DNA of 64,000 nt from contig NZ_JBHSMT010000009.1 of assembly GCF_042654985.1 (NCBI RefSeq), forward strand, positions 77,486 through 141,485, given 5' to 3'. Positions 10,111 to 19,341 of this stretch are shown here, in pieces. The notes under the pieces were generated by a model that had not been told where the DNA came from, searched no databases, and saw nothing but the letters and a program-made list of their open reading frames with translations. The stretch comes from Paraherbaspirillum soli (GTDB lineage: Bacteria; Pseudomonadota; Gammaproteobacteria; Burkholderiales; Burkholderiaceae_D). The position numbers and the translations under genes are program-made. Position 1 is the stretch's first letter. Each line of letters opens with the position of its first letter.

Positions 10111-10269
10111 ATGAAAACTTTTCGCACTATCCTCCTGATAGTCATCGCCGTTCTTACAGTTGGTTATCTGATTGCACGCCCATGGACACCTTTTTGGATA
10201 GATATTTGCGTCATTCTTCTCGGTTTTGGAACTGCGCTGTTTGAATGGATGAATAAACGAAACAAATAG
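10111..10269 (+). CDS. Small membrane protein, unknown
   Basis: 52 residues: MKTFRTILLIVIAVLTVGYL gives one transmembrane helix, and WIDICVILLGFGTALFEWM gives a second, with basic ends. The ATG at 10111 is preceded by AAAAGGAATC, a good ribosome site, so the longer frame from 10042 is not needed. It lies in the AT-rich island. It may be functionally linked with the neighbouring small membrane protein and the Sel1 protein, but nothing in the sequence proves this. Confidence 0.55.
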   Translation: MKTFRTILLIVIAVLTVGYLIARPWTPFWIDICVILLGFGTALFEWMNKRNK

Positions 10270-10365
10270 CGCACTGAAGACTGTAGAGCTGTTGCCGCTG
10301 TCAGGATTCACACCCGTTTGTCATATTCAACGACGTGTGGATTACAAAAACTTTGAGGTTGAGTT

Positions 10366-10818
10366 ATGGACGAAGTAGATATTTTTTTGCAAGCAGATGC
10401 AGCATATGACACAGGTGATCTTGCTAGTGCCTTCAACCTGTTTCTGCAAGCAGCAGAGAAAGGTAATTGCGATGCCATGTGCCGGATAGCACTAATGTAT
10501 GAAAGCGGCGAAGGTATTGCGTGCGACATAGACAAGTCCATTTATTGGGACTTGAAAGCAATAGACGCAGGTAGTACTACTTCGTTGCTAAATCTCGGCA
10601 TAACATATCGTCGCCTTGGAAATATAAGAAAAGCAAAATATTGGTTTGAGAAGTCGCTTGAAACTGGTGATGGTGAAGCCGCTTTGGAATTGGCAAGGCT
10701 TTACAGCGTTAGTGATAAAGAAATTGACACTGTAAAGCGCTATCTAAACATTGCAATCTCTAGTAATAGTTTGTCCGAAGCATCTCTTGAAGAGGCAAGA
10801 GAATTATCCAGTTTGTAA
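10366..10818 (+). CDS. Sel1-like repeat (TPR-type) protein
   Basis: 150 residues with three to four Sel1/TPR-like helical hairpins. Examples are AFNLFLQAAEKGNCDAMCRI followed by ALMYESGEGIACD, then LLNLGITYRRLGNIRKAKYW and AALELARLYSVSDK. There is no signal peptide, so it is predicted cytoplasmic. Sel1 repeats are protein-interaction scaffolds, and small standalone Sel1 proteins are common in accessory regions, including effector/immunity and defence loci. The ATG at 10366 is preceded by TTGAGGTTGAG. Codon use is AT-rich compared with core genes in the window, suggesting acquisition. Confidence 0.75.
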   Translation: MDEVDIFLQADAAYDTGDLASAFNLFLQAAEKGNCDAMCRIALMYESGEGIACDIDKSIYWDLKAIDAGSTTSLLNLGITYRRLGNIRKAKYWFEKSLETGDGEAALELARLYSVSDKEIDTVKRYLNIAISSNSLSEASLEEARELSSL

Positions 10819-10860
10819 ACCGATAGATGCTCAACACGATTCTCCACGCATTTTTCTAGA

Positions 10861-11622
10861 ATGATTTCCACACAATACGTATCTCAAGTTCGTTTGAGAA
10901 TCGATGACGTCCCGTCTTTCGATCGGTATCCCTTTTCGCTCGCGGCAGTGCGTAATTTGGACGTCCTTAAGTTGCATCCCAATGTCACTTTTCTTGTGGG
11001 AGAAAACGGGTCCGGGAAGTCGACGCTGTTGGAGGCAATCGCGGTTTCGTTCGGCTTTAACCCGGAAGGCGGCACGAAAAACTTCGGATTTGATACCCGC
11101 TCCTCGCATTCGGAATTACATAAATTCATTCGCTTGGCAAAAGGCATCAAATTTCCTCGGACTGGTTTCTTCCTCCGGGCGGAGAGTTTCTTTAATCTTG
11201 CGACGGAAATTGAAAGACTGGATTCCGAACCTGGAGGGCCGCCGATCATTGATTCATACGGCGGCAAGTCGTTGCATGAACAATCTCACGGCGAATCTTT
11301 TTGGGCGCTGATGATGAACCGATTCGGCGGGCAAGGTTTTTATGTGCTTGATGAACCTGAAGCGGCCTTGTCTCCGCAACGACAACTCGCCGTACTATCC
11401 CGAATTCACGATCTGGTAAATGAAGAATCGCAGTTTGTCATCGCCACGCATTCGCCGATTCTGATGGCGTATCCAAACGCATACATCTACGGATGTTCAG
11501 AGGCGGGAATTAGGCGAATTAAATATGAAGAGACCGAGCATTACCAAGTCATGCACGACTTCCTGATGAACCCGAAGCGGATGCTTGATATCCTCCTCGG
11601 CAATTCACATGATGAAAACTGA
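10861..11622 (+). CDS. Standalone AAA/ABC-type ATPase
   Basis: 253 residues: a single SMC/ABC-like nucleotide-binding domain. Walker A is GENGSGKST (residues 47-55), the ABC-signature-like loop is HEQSHGESF (about 139-147), Walker B is FYVLDEPEAAL (about 160-170), and the switch His is in IATHSPIL. Proteins of this size are usually annotated AAA family ATPase and occur alone or beside nucleases and toxins. No nuclease or TOPRIM partner is adjacent here, and the next gene is convergent. No strong Shine-Dalgarno is visible before the ATG at 10861. It sits at the end of the AT-rich accessory stretch. A role in defence is possible but not shown. Confidence 0.8.
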   Translation: MISTQYVSQVRLRIDDVPSFDRYPFSLAAVRNLDVLKLHPNVTFLVGENGSGKSTLLEAIAVSFGFNPEGGTKNFGFDTRSSHSELHKFIRLAKGIKFPRTGFFLRAESFFNLATEIERLDSEPGGPPIIDSYGGKSLHEQSHGESFWALMMNRFGGQGFYVLDEPEAALSPQRQLAVLSRIHDLVNEESQFVIATHSPILMAYPNAYIYGCSEAGIRRIKYEETEHYQVMHDFLMNPKRMLDILLGNSHDEN

Positions 11623-11670
11623 AAATGTTCAGCGCAGTAGTCCGGCCTAAAAAGCCCGGCAACCACCCGC

Positions 11671-13062
11671 TCAACCTCGCCGCCCCGCCAATTCCGCCCC
11701 GGCATCCGGCGCCAGTTTCAACGCAAACGGCAACGAACTCAGCACAATCAACCCAATCAACAAAAACGCCGGCCAGAAATCCGTGCTGACGATCGCTGCA
11801 TGACCTTGCAGCAGATTCGATCCCTGTAGCGCCAAACCGCCGACCGTCACGCCCAAACCGATCGACAGTTGCTGCGCCACGCTGGTGAGGCTGGTGACCT
11901 GGCTCATCTGTTGCTGGTCGATTTCGGCATAGGCAATCGCGTTCAGGCTCGTGAATTGCATCGACCGGATGCAGCCGCCCAACAGCAGCAAGCACAGCGT
12001 CAGCATATGCGGGGTGTCGGCGTTGAGCGCGCCGTATGCCGCGATCGACATCGCGCCCAGCATGGTGTTGTAGACCAGGACGTTCCTGAAGCCGTAGCGT
12101 TTCAATACCACCGTGGTGATGGTTTTGACGAACATGGCGCCGGCGGCCGAGGCGCAGGTCAGCAGCCCCGACTGGAACGGCGTCAAGCCGAAGCCCAGCT
12201 GAAACAGCAGCGGCAGCAGGAACGGCAGGGCGCCGACGCCGATGCGGAACAGCGAGCCGCCGAATACATTCATGCGCAAGGTCGGAATCCGCAGCAAGCG
12301 CAAGTCGATCAGCGGCTGCGGGCAGCGGTAGGCATGCCAGACGTAAGCCAGCAATGCCAGCGCGCCGGTGACGATGCAGATCAGCGAGATGGGGCCGGCG
12401 ACCAGGTGGCGGCCAGCGCTGGCGAGGCCGAACATCAGCGCCGAGCAGCCGGTTGCCGACAGCACAAAGCCGATCAGGTCGAGCGGCACGACGTCGTCAC
12501 TGCGCAGGTTTTCAATAAAACGGCTGGCCAGGTAAATGCCGAGAATGCTGATCGGGATATTGATGAAAAATATCCAGCGCCAGTGGAAGTAGGTGGTGAT
12601 AAAGCCGCCCAGCGGCGGTCCGATGACCGGCCCCAGCAGCGCCGGGATGGTCAGGTAGCTGAGGGCCAGCACCAGTTCGGCCTTGGAGGTGGTACGCAGG
12701 ATCACCAGCCGTCCGACCGGCACCATCATGGCGCCGCCTATCCCCTGGAAGAAGCGGGCCGCCACCAGTTCCGCCAGCGTGTGCGAGACGCCGCACAGAA
12801 TCGAGCCGAGCATGAACACCGCGATGGCGCTGCGGAACACGGTGCGGGCGCCGAAACGATCGGCCATCCAGCCGCTGATCGGGATAAACACCGCCAGACT
12901 GACCAGGTAGGAAGTCATGGCCAATTTCAACGCAATCGGGCTTTCGCCCAATTCCAGCGCCATCGCCGGCAGCGAGGTGGCGATCACGGTTGAGTCCATG
13001 TTTTCCATGAACAGGGCGCAGGCGACAATCAGCGGGGTGAGGAAGACGCGGGAGATGGCCAT
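11671..13062 (-). CDS. MFS drug:H+ antiporter, DHA2 (EmrB/QacA-like) family
   Basis: 463 residues with about 14 hydrophobic segments. N-terminal motif FMENMDSTVIATSLPAM (the family's LD-STIVNVALP motif) is followed by motif A GWMADRFGARTVFR, motif B in RFFQGIGGAMMVPVGRLVIL and motif C GPVIGPPLGGFI. It is predicted to export hydrophobic or amphipathic compounds across the inner membrane with proton exchange. The frame extends upstream to a TTG at 13098; I prefer the ATG at 13062. There is no adaptor (EmrA) or outer-membrane partner beside it. It is divergent from pabBC. Confidence 0.88.
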   Translation of the reverse strand: MAISRVFLTPLIVACALFMENMDSTVIATSLPAMALELGESPIALKLAMTSYLVSLAVFIPISGWMADRFGARTVFRSAIAVFMLGSILCGVSHTLAELVAARFFQGIGGAMMVPVGRLVILRTTSKAELVLALSYLTIPALLGPVIGPPLGGFITTYFHWRWIFFINIPISILGIYLASRFIENLRSDDVVPLDLIGFVLSATGCSALMFGLASAGRHLVAGPISLICIVTGALALLAYVWHAYRCPQPLIDLRLLRIPTLRMNVFGGSLFRIGVGALPFLLPLLFQLGFGLTPFQSGLLTCASAAGAMFVKTITTVVLKRYGFRNVLVYNTMLGAMSIAAYGALNADTPHMLTLCLLLLGGCIRSMQFTSLNAIAYAEIDQQQMSQVTSLTSVAQQLSIGLGVTVGGLALQGSNLLQGHAAIVSTDFWPAFLLIGLIVLSSLPFALKLAPDAGAELAGRRG

Positions 13063-13202
13063 CGGCAGGAAATGGATTGCGGCGAAGTGTGCCGACAAAG
13101 AGCATGATTATAGCGTTTTGACCATTTGTTTACCGTTCAGGTAGCATGCGTGCTGGCGTCGCCGGCGCTACCAGTTTTCCTGCTTGTCGTTTTTGCAAAG
13201 TC

Positions 13203-15116
13203 ATGATCAACACGTTTCAACCATCGTCCCCGTTGCCGTCCCAATCAGGTCACTATCATAGTCAGCCGCTGGCGGAATGTTTTGCCCTGCTGGATGACCG
13301 CAGCAGCAGCGCCGGCGCTGCATCGTCGCGTCTGTACACCGGCCATGTGCGTACTTTGCAGTGTTTTGAAGCGGCGCAATTGCCGGTGCTGCTGGAACAG
13401 ATGCAGCAGGCTTTGCAGGATGGCTTGCACGCGGTGAGCTTGTTCAGCTACGAGCTGGGTGTTGCGTTGCAAGGCATTGCGCCGCGTCAGCCGGCGCCGA
13501 CAACGGCGGCCGCGCCATTGGCTGAAATTTTGCTGTTCGCCGACTGCCGGCGGCTGGCCGACGCCGAGGTGGATCTCTGGCTGCAGCAACGCGAGGACAG
13601 CGATGCCGCCGAGTCCAACGCCGCCGGCATTGCCAATCTGCGGGCCAGCGTCGGCGCCGAACAATTCGATGCCGCGATTGCCAGGATCCACGCCTACATC
13701 GAAGCCGGCGATACCTATCAGGTCAATTACACCTATCGTTTGCGGTTCGACGTTTACGGCAGCCCGATTGCGCTCTATCGTCAGCTGCGGGTGCGGCAAC
13801 CTGTGCCGTATGGCGCATTGATCGGCTTGGCGGATGGCCGCATTGTCTTGTCGCTGTCGCCGGAGCTGTTCGTGCGCCATGTTCAGGGGCTGCTGACCGC
13901 GCGTCCGATGAAGGGCACCGCCGCCGCCAGCGGCGATGCGGAACAGGATCGCCAGGCGGCACAGGCATTGGCAAGCGACCCTAAAAATCTTGCCGAAAAC
14001 CTGATGATCGTCGATTTGTTGCGCAACGATCTGGGACGGGTTGCGGTGCCGGGTTCGGTGCAGGTGCCGAAGCTGTTTGAGGTCAGCCGTTTCAATACCG
14101 TATTGCAAATGACTTCCACCGTGCAGGCGCAGGTGCGTGACGACCTGTGTCTCAACGATGTGATCCAGGCCTTGTATCCATGCGGTTCGATTACCGGTGC
14201 GCCTAAGCATCGCACGATGCAGATCATCGACGAGTTGGAACCCGATCCGCGGCGGCTGTATACCGGTGCGATCGGCTGGTTCGATGCGCCCGAGAGCGGC
14301 CGCAAGATCGGCGATTTCTGTTTGTCGGTGCCGATCCGCACGTTGTTGCTGGAAGCGCTAGAACACGGCGCGCAGGGCGCGATACGCCGAGGCGAAATGG
14401 GCGTCGGCGCCGGCATCGTGCACGATAGCGTGGCAGCGGAGGAATATGCCGAGTGCGCATTGAAGGCAGAATTCCTGACTGGCTTGCGCGCTGATTTCGA
14501 GCTGTTTGAAACCATGTACGCGACACGCTCCGACGGTTGCCGTCACCTGGATTTGCACCTGCAGCGCCTGCGCGCATCGGCCGCTTACTTCGGCTTTGCT
14601 TACGATGAGCCCGGCTTGCGCGTCACCCTGCAACAGCACTGCGCAGCGCTGCCGCAGGACGGCGCTCATCGCATGCGGCTGGCTTTGTCTGCCAGCGGTC
14701 AATGCAGCGTGCGGACCGCGCCGCTGACCGTGCTCGATACGCCGGTCAAGGTGCTGCTTGCAAGCACTCAGACCGAGGCTGACGACGTGTTTTTAAGGCA
14801 TAAATCCACGCTGCGCCAACGCTACGATCAAGCCTGGCAACTGGCGGAACAGCAGGGCGCTTTCGACATGCTGTTCTTCAATCGCGATGGTGAGCTGACC
14901 GAAGGCGCGCGCAGCAGCGTGTTCGTCAAACTGGACGGCCGCTGGTACACGCCGCCGCTGGCATCGGGCTTGTTGCCGGGCGTGATGCGCAGCGTGGTGT
15001 TGAGCGATCCTGCATGGGATGCTCGGGAGCGCAGGCTGAGCCGTCAGGATTTGCTGGCCGCCGAGCAAATCATGGTGTGCAATGCCTTGCGCGGAACCAT
15101 GCCGGCGACGCTGTAA
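13203..15116 (+). CDS. pabB: Fused aminodeoxychorismate synthase I / aminodeoxychorismate lyase
   Basis: 637 residues. The N-terminal ~440 residues are a chorismate-utilising PabB domain with RPMKGT, ENLMIVDLLRNDLGR, GSITGAPKHRTM and GEMGVGAGIVHDS. The C-terminal ~200 residues are a class IV PLP enzyme of the PabC type (FNRDGELTEGARSSVF, LPGVMR). Together they make 4-aminobenzoate from chorismate for folate synthesis, with amide nitrogen from a separate PabA. This fusion is common in betaproteobacteria. I chose the ATG at 13203 (MINTFQPSSP) rather than 13146. It is monocistronic here. 4-Aminobenzoate is the classical substrate of AurF, and an AurF homologue lies at 53.1 kb, but the distance means no operon link. 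Confidence 0.92.
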   Translation: MINTFQPSSPLPSQSGHYHSQPLAECFALLDDRSSSAGAASSRLYTGHVRTLQCFEAAQLPVLLEQMQQALQDGLHAVSLFSYELGVALQGIAPRQPAPTTAAAPLAEILLFADCRRLADAEVDLWLQQREDSDAAESNAAGIANLRASVGAEQFDAAIARIHAYIEAGDTYQVNYTYRLRFDVYGSPIALYRQLRVRQPVPYGALIGLADGRIVLSLSPELFVRHVQGLLTARPMKGTAAASGDAEQDRQAAQALASDPKNLAENLMIVDLLRNDLGRVAVPGSVQVPKLFEVSRFNTVLQMTSTVQAQVRDDLCLNDVIQALYPCGSITGAPKHRTMQIIDELEPDPRRLYTGAIGWFDAPESGRKIGDFCLSVPIRTLLLEALEHGAQGAIRRGEMGVGAGIVHDSVAAEEYAECALKAEFLTGLRADFELFETMYATRSDGCRHLDLHLQRLRASAAYFGFAYDEPGLRVTLQQHCAALPQDGAHRMRLALSASGQCSVRTAPLTVLDTPVKVLLASTQTEADDVFLRHKSTLRQRYDQAWQLAEQQGAFDMLFFNRDGELTEGARSSVFVKLDGRWYTPPLASGLLPGVMRSVVLSDPAWDARERRLSRQDLLAAEQIMVCNALRGTMPATL

Positions 15117-15170
15117 AGAATTTTCAGATCGCCGATAGCCGCTGAGGCGCCACACCGACGGTTGCAGCAA

Positions 15171-15269
15171 GTAGGGCGGATGAGCGCAGCGTTATCCGCC
15201 GATGGATACGCTGCATGCGGTTGACGCATCCAAAAAAACGGCGGATAACGCTGCGCTCATCCGCCCTAC
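15171..15269. repeat. REP-A repeat with two identical-type arms
   Basis: GTAGGGCGGATGAGCGCAGC starts the left arm and the inverse complement ends at 15269, so both arms are of the GATGAGCGCAGCGTTATCC type. This is an almost perfect long palindrome after pabBC. Confidence 0.85.
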
Positions 15270-15558
15270 TTCTCTCATCCCTCCATCCGCGTTTCACCCA
15301 GCATCTCGCCGCTCCAGGCGAGGTGCCCAGGATAGGTCTTGTCTTATCCAAAAAATGAGCCTTTTCTGATCTGAAAAAGTCCGTGTGTCCAATATGACAA
15401 TTGTTCCTGCCTCGGGATAATCGCATTGCAATTTCAATTAGCAACTCACACAACGGTCACTTGGTTCGACGAACCATTCGGTAACCACTTCAATAAATTT
15501 TACGTGTCCACTGGCAGATAAATTGATCTGCCGGCGGACGCATTTTTCATGAGAGTCA
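15270..15558 (+). promoter_or_regulatory. Upstream region of the invasin-like gene
   Basis: About 290 bases without a gene, AT-rich toward the 3' side. An inverted repeat GCAGATAAATTGATCTGC lies at about 15513-15530, close enough to the ATG (15559) to be an operator or a leader hairpin. GAGAGTCA precedes the start codon. No promoter is clear enough to call. Confidence 0.3.
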
Positions 15559-18500
15559 ATGGTGAAACAGGTTCATACAAAGCGAATTCACGCTATGCGG
15601 CGAGACGATGAGAAGGTAGAGACGCCATTCATTTACAAAATCAGGACGCCTATGGCAGTGCTGCAAATTATTGCGCAAATAGGTTTGGCGATCACGCCGC
15701 TCTATTCGGCGCCGGTGCGTGCGCAAGCCAAGCCGGACGAAATCCTACGCGATCACAAAGATGATGCCGCCGACGCCACAACGGGCGCCGGCAAAGACTT
15801 CGTGAATCAGCAGGCCACGGGCGCCGGAGCCAAGTTGATTGAAGACTATTTGAAAAACTATGGCACCAGCCGGGTGCAGATCAATACCGACGACAAGTTC
15901 AATTTTGAAAGCGGTTCGCTGGACCTGTTGATCCCATTGGCGGACCGTCCCGAGCTGCTGACTTTCACACAGTTCGGCGGACGCAAGAAAGATGGCCAAT
16001 ACACCGTCAACCTGGGTTTTGGGCAACGTCACTTTATTGATGACTGGATGCTGGGCTATAACGCTTTTTACGACCAGAACATCAGCCGCGGGCATCAACG
16101 GCTAGGCTTGGGCGGAGAAATCTGGCGCGATTATTTGAAACTGTCGGCCAATGCCTACTTGCGTTTGTCGGACTGGAAAGACAGCCTGGATGTGCAAGAT
16201 TACGAAGCACGCCCAGCCAATGGCTTCGATTTGCGCGCCGAAGGCTATTTGCCTGCCTATCCGGCGTTGGGAGCGAAGCTCGCGTATGAAAAATATTTTG
16301 GCGAGGAAGTCGCGTTATGGGGCGACCAAAATCGCAAGCGCAATCCGCAAGCGTTGACGATGGGCTTGAGCTATACCCCGATTCCTATGCTGCAGCTGGG
16401 TGTGGATCACAAGCGCGGCAATGGCGAAAGCAGTACCGGCGTCAATGTTCAGCTCAATTACCAGATCGGACAATCCTGGGCCAGCCAGACCGATCCGGCG
16501 CGGGTTGCCCAACGGCGCAGCCTGGCCGGAAGCCGTTATGACCTGATCGAACGGAATAACGATATTGTTCTGGAATATCGCGAGCAAAGATTCAGGTTGG
16601 TGCTGCCCAAGGCATTGAACGGCATCAGCGGCAAGCAGCTCGCATTGGATATCACGACCAAGGGTAAACAAGACCGGTTGGGACGGATTGATGTCGAAGC
16701 CAAGGAAATGAATGCGGCGGGCGGTACGGTCCAGCATCTGGGCGGCAATCGTTACCAGATGCAGCTGCCGCTCTATGCGTCTGCCGGTAACAACCAATAT
16801 GGGGTGACCATGGTTGCGTATGACCTGCAGGGTAAGGAACTCGATCGCGCATCAACCCTGGTCACCGTGCAGCCGGCAGCAGTCAACGCCGGGGCCAGCA
16901 CCGTAGCGGCAACGCCGGCAACGATCGTGGCTGATGGCCGCAGCGTGTCGACTTTGCGTATCGGCTTGCTGGATGACCAGGGGCAGCCGGTTGCCGGCAT
17001 GGCGGCGGAAATCAATCTCGACAAACTGGTGGAAGTTCCCGATGTCAGCAATATGCCTAAAGCCGCGCTGGTGCCGGCACAGCTGGCCAAGATAGGCGCC
17101 GTCAGCGAAGTGGAAGCGGGTGTGTATGAAGCGTTGATTACGTCGGGCAATCGCTCGGGAACATTGACGATCACGCCAAAATATCTGGGCACCGAATTGA
17201 CCCCTTTGACGATGCGGCAAGAAGCGGATGCATCGAATGCAAAAGTGGAGTCGGTGCGCGCTGCAGTCGATAACAGCCTCGCGAACGGCACAGCGGCGAA
17301 CCAGGTGACGGCGATCGTCACCGATCCATCCGGCAATCGCGTGCCGAATCTCGACCTGACATTTGCCTTGAGCGGATCCGCGCAGGTTGCGCCGGATTCT
17401 TCGCTCAGCGCGAAAACCGATGCGCAGGGCGTGGCGACTGTGGCGCTGACCAATGTGGCGGCGCAAGTGACGACGGTGACGGCAACGGTAACGGCCACCG
17501 GATCGAATGCCAGTGTCGATACCCATTTTGTCGCGGACACAAGCACGGCGGCTATCCAGAGCGGTGATCTGAGCGTCGATAAAACGACTTTGACGGCTAA
17601 CGGTCAGGATAAAGCCATCTATAAAGCCATCGTCAAGGATGCGCATGGCAATCCGGTGCCGGGCACGACCGTCAATTGGGCCAGCAACCATGGCAATCTG
17701 GATGCGGCCAGCGGCGTCAGCGACGAGCAGGGCATAGTGACTGTCGGCTTGCAGGGTACCCGTGCCGGTCCGGCGCAAGTGACGGCGCAAGTGGCTGGCG
17801 GCGCGGCTGTGCAGGCGCCGTTGGTGACCCTGACCGCGGACAGCAGCACTGCCGCGCTGGATACCGCGAATGGCGGTTTGGTCGTGGATAAGGATTCGGT
17901 GTTTGCCGGTTCGCCTGACAAGGCAAGCTTTACCGCGACAGTGCGGGATGCGCATGGCAACCCGGTTCCCGGTCAGCAAGTGACTTGGGCGACCAATCTG
18001 GGCACGCTCAGCAGCGCAAGCAGCACCACCGATGGCAATGGACAGGCGACGACGCAATTGGGTTCGACGGTATTGGGATCTGCTCAGACAACGGCGCAGC
18101 TCGGTAACCAGGCTGCGGTGAATGCGCCTGTGGTGAACTTCGTTGTCGATTCCGGCTCGGCCAAGATCCCGGCTGGCGGCGTCAACGTCGATAAGACCAC
18201 GATTCTCGCCGACGGCAGCGACAAAGCGACTTTCAGCGCCACTGTCAAAGATGCCTATGGCAACTTGATTGCCGACGCGACGGTCAACTGGAACACCGAC
18301 GCCGGTAGCTTGAGCGGGGCCAGCAGCACGACCAATGAGAAAGGCATTGCTACGATTCAGCTGAGTAGTACAGTCGTTAGCACAGCAAATGTCACCGCGC
18401 AGGCTGGTTCGGGGGCCGCAGTGGCAGCACCAGCGGTCAAGCTGGTCGAACCTGTTCAGACTTATTCGAATGCGAATAGCGTCACCATTCCTGATAATGA

Positions 18501-18789
18501 TGCGAATGGGGTCGACAGCAAGATTACTGTCTCTGGACGTTCTGGGAAGGCGCCTAGTAAAACACCCGTTACTGTCGCCATTACGCACGGCAGACCAAAA
18601 GAAGTGATACTGGACTTGATTGCTCCGAGCGGCACAAAGTACAACCTGCAAACAAGAACTGGCGATATCGACACAACCTTTAATGTGGATTTGTCCGCAG
18701 AGGATCTCAATGGAACGTGGATATTGCGGGCGTCAGACGTGGTTGGTCAAGACATCGGCACTCTCAATAGCTGGAGCATCACTTTCTGA
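15559..18789 (+). CDS. Intimin/invasin-type inverse autotransporter with Big-1 repeats and C-terminal P-domain
   Basis: 1076 residues. There is a long signal region (residues 1-57, hydrophobic core at 32-50, ends APVRAQA). Residues ~80-310 form the inverse-autotransporter barrel (NLGFGQRHF, DDWMLGYNAFYD, LGLGGEIWRDYL). A D00-like domain follows at ~325-440, then about five bacterial Ig-like (Big-1) modules to ~965, three with the near-identical motif KDAHGNPVPG / RDAHGNPVPG / KDAYGNLI. The last ~105 residues resemble a proprotein-convertase P-domain (SVTIPDNDANGVDS; DLIAPSGTKYNL; LNGTWILRASDVVGQDIGTLNSW). The family is anchored by the N-terminal barrel and displays its C-terminus outside the cell as an adhesin. 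Intimins and invasins usually end in a C-type-lectin-like domain, so the P-domain is unusual. A strong terminator follows. No LysM motif is evident. Confidence 0.88.
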   Translation: MVKQVHTKRIHAMRRDDEKVETPFIYKIRTPMAVLQIIAQIGLAITPLYSAPVRAQAKPDEILRDHKDDAADATTGAGKDFVNQQATGAGAKLIEDYLKNYGTSRVQINTDDKFNFESGSLDLLIPLADRPELLTFTQFGGRKKDGQYTVNLGFGQRHFIDDWMLGYNAFYDQNISRGHQRLGLGGEIWRDYLKLSANAYLRLSDWKDSLDVQDYEARPANGFDLRAEGYLPAYPALGAKLAYEKYFGEEVALWGDQNRKRNPQALTMGLSYTPIPMLQLGVDHKRGNGESSTGVNVQLNYQIGQSWASQTDPARVAQRRSLAGSRYDLIERNNDIVLEYREQRFRLVLPKALNGISGKQLALDITTKGKQDRLGRIDVEAKEMNAAGGTVQHLGGNRYQMQLPLYASAGNNQYGVTMVAYDLQGKELDRASTLVTVQPAAVNAGASTVAATPATIVADGRSVSTLRIGLLDDQGQPVAGMAAEINLDKLVEVPDVSNMPKAALVPAQLAKIGAVSEVEAGVYEALITSGNRSGTLTITPKYLGTELTPLTMRQEADASNAKVESVRAAVDNSLANGTAANQVTAIVTDPSGNRVPNLDLTFALSGSAQVAPDSSLSAKTDAQGVATVALTNVAAQVTTVTATVTATGSNASVDTHFVADTSTAAIQSGDLSVDKTTLTANGQDKAIYKAIVKDAHGNPVPGTTVNWASNHGNLDAASGVSDEQGIVTVGLQGTRAGPAQVTAQVAGGAAVQAPLVTLTADSSTAALDTANGGLVVDKDSVFAGSPDKASFTATVRDAHGNPVPGQQVTWATNLGTLSSASSTTDGNGQATTQLGSTVLGSAQTTAQLGNQAAVNAPVVNFVVDSGSAKIPAGGVNVDKTTILADGSDKATFSATVKDAYGNLIADATVNWNTDAGSLSGASSTTNEKGIATIQLSSTVVSTANVTAQAGSGAAVAAPAVKLVEPVQTYSNANSVTIPDNDANGVDSKITVSGRSGKAPSKTPVTVAITHGRPKEVILDLIAPSGTKYNLQTRTGDIDTTFNVDLSAEDLNGTWILRASDVVGQDIGTLNSWSITF

Positions 18790-18841
18790 TGCCGGGGTTG
18801 TTCCTTAAAATAAACGCTTGAGAAATTTCAACGCAAAGTAA

Positions 18842-18876
18842 ACCGGAGGCGATTGTTTGATCGTCTCCGGTTTTTT
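18842..18876 (+). terminator. Rho-independent terminator after the invasin-like gene
   Basis: Inverted arms ACCGGAGGCGAT and ATCGTCTCCGGT, loop TGTTTG, followed by a T-run. It sits 53 bases after the invasin stop and before the convergent DMT permease gene. It may serve both. Confidence 0.85.
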
Positions 18877-18909
18877 GCTTTGCGGTGACGATGCAGCAGC
18901 TAGTCCGCA

Positions 18910-19341
18910 TCAAAACGCGATAATCACAACCGACCCGGCGACAATCATCGAACCGCCGATGGCCACCGGCCAGCTCAGCTGTTCGCCGGCAAACAGCAAG
19001 CCCAGCACAATCGCAAAAGCCACGCTCAATTTGTCGATCGGCGCCACTTTCGACACCGGCCCGATTTGCAGCGCGTGGTAATAGCAAAGCCAGGACAGCC
19101 CGGTGGCGATCGCCGATAGCGCCAAAAATAGCCAGTTGGACGCCGCCAGCGTGGTCGGCTTTTGCCATTCGCCGCGCAGGGTGACGATGCCGGCAATCAC
19201 GCACAGGATGATGACGGTGCGAATGAAGGTGGCGAAATTCGAGTTGATGCCGGCGACGCCGAATTTGCCGAAGATCGCCGTCAGGCCGGCAAAAAATGCC
19301 GAGCCCAGCGCAAACAATTCCCAACCGGGACGTAGATTCAT
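18910..19341 (-). CDS. EamA/DMT-family small transporter (single repeat)
   Basis: 143 residues, about five transmembrane helices, one EamA unit instead of the usual two. It starts WELFALGSAFFAGLTAIFGKFGV and contains SWLCYYHALQIGPVSKVAPIDKLSV, the EamA helix-4 signature. Such half-size members are taken to act as homodimers. The substrate is unknown. The ATG at 19341 has GAGAGGAAAC upstream. It is convergent with the invasin-like gene. Confidence 0.85.
   Translation of the reverse strand: MNLRPGWELFALGSAFFAGLTAIFGKFGVAGINSNFATFIRTVIILCVIAGIVTLRGEWQKPTTLAASNWLFLALSAIATGLSWLCYYHALQIGPVSKVAPIDKLSVAFAIVLGLLFAGEQLSWPVAIGGSMIVAGSVVIIAF

Noticed and set aside
13203..15116. pabB-pabC fusion as part of the AurF-type pathway
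   Set aside because: It lies ~40 kb away beside unrelated genes and is the normal folate-pathway gene.
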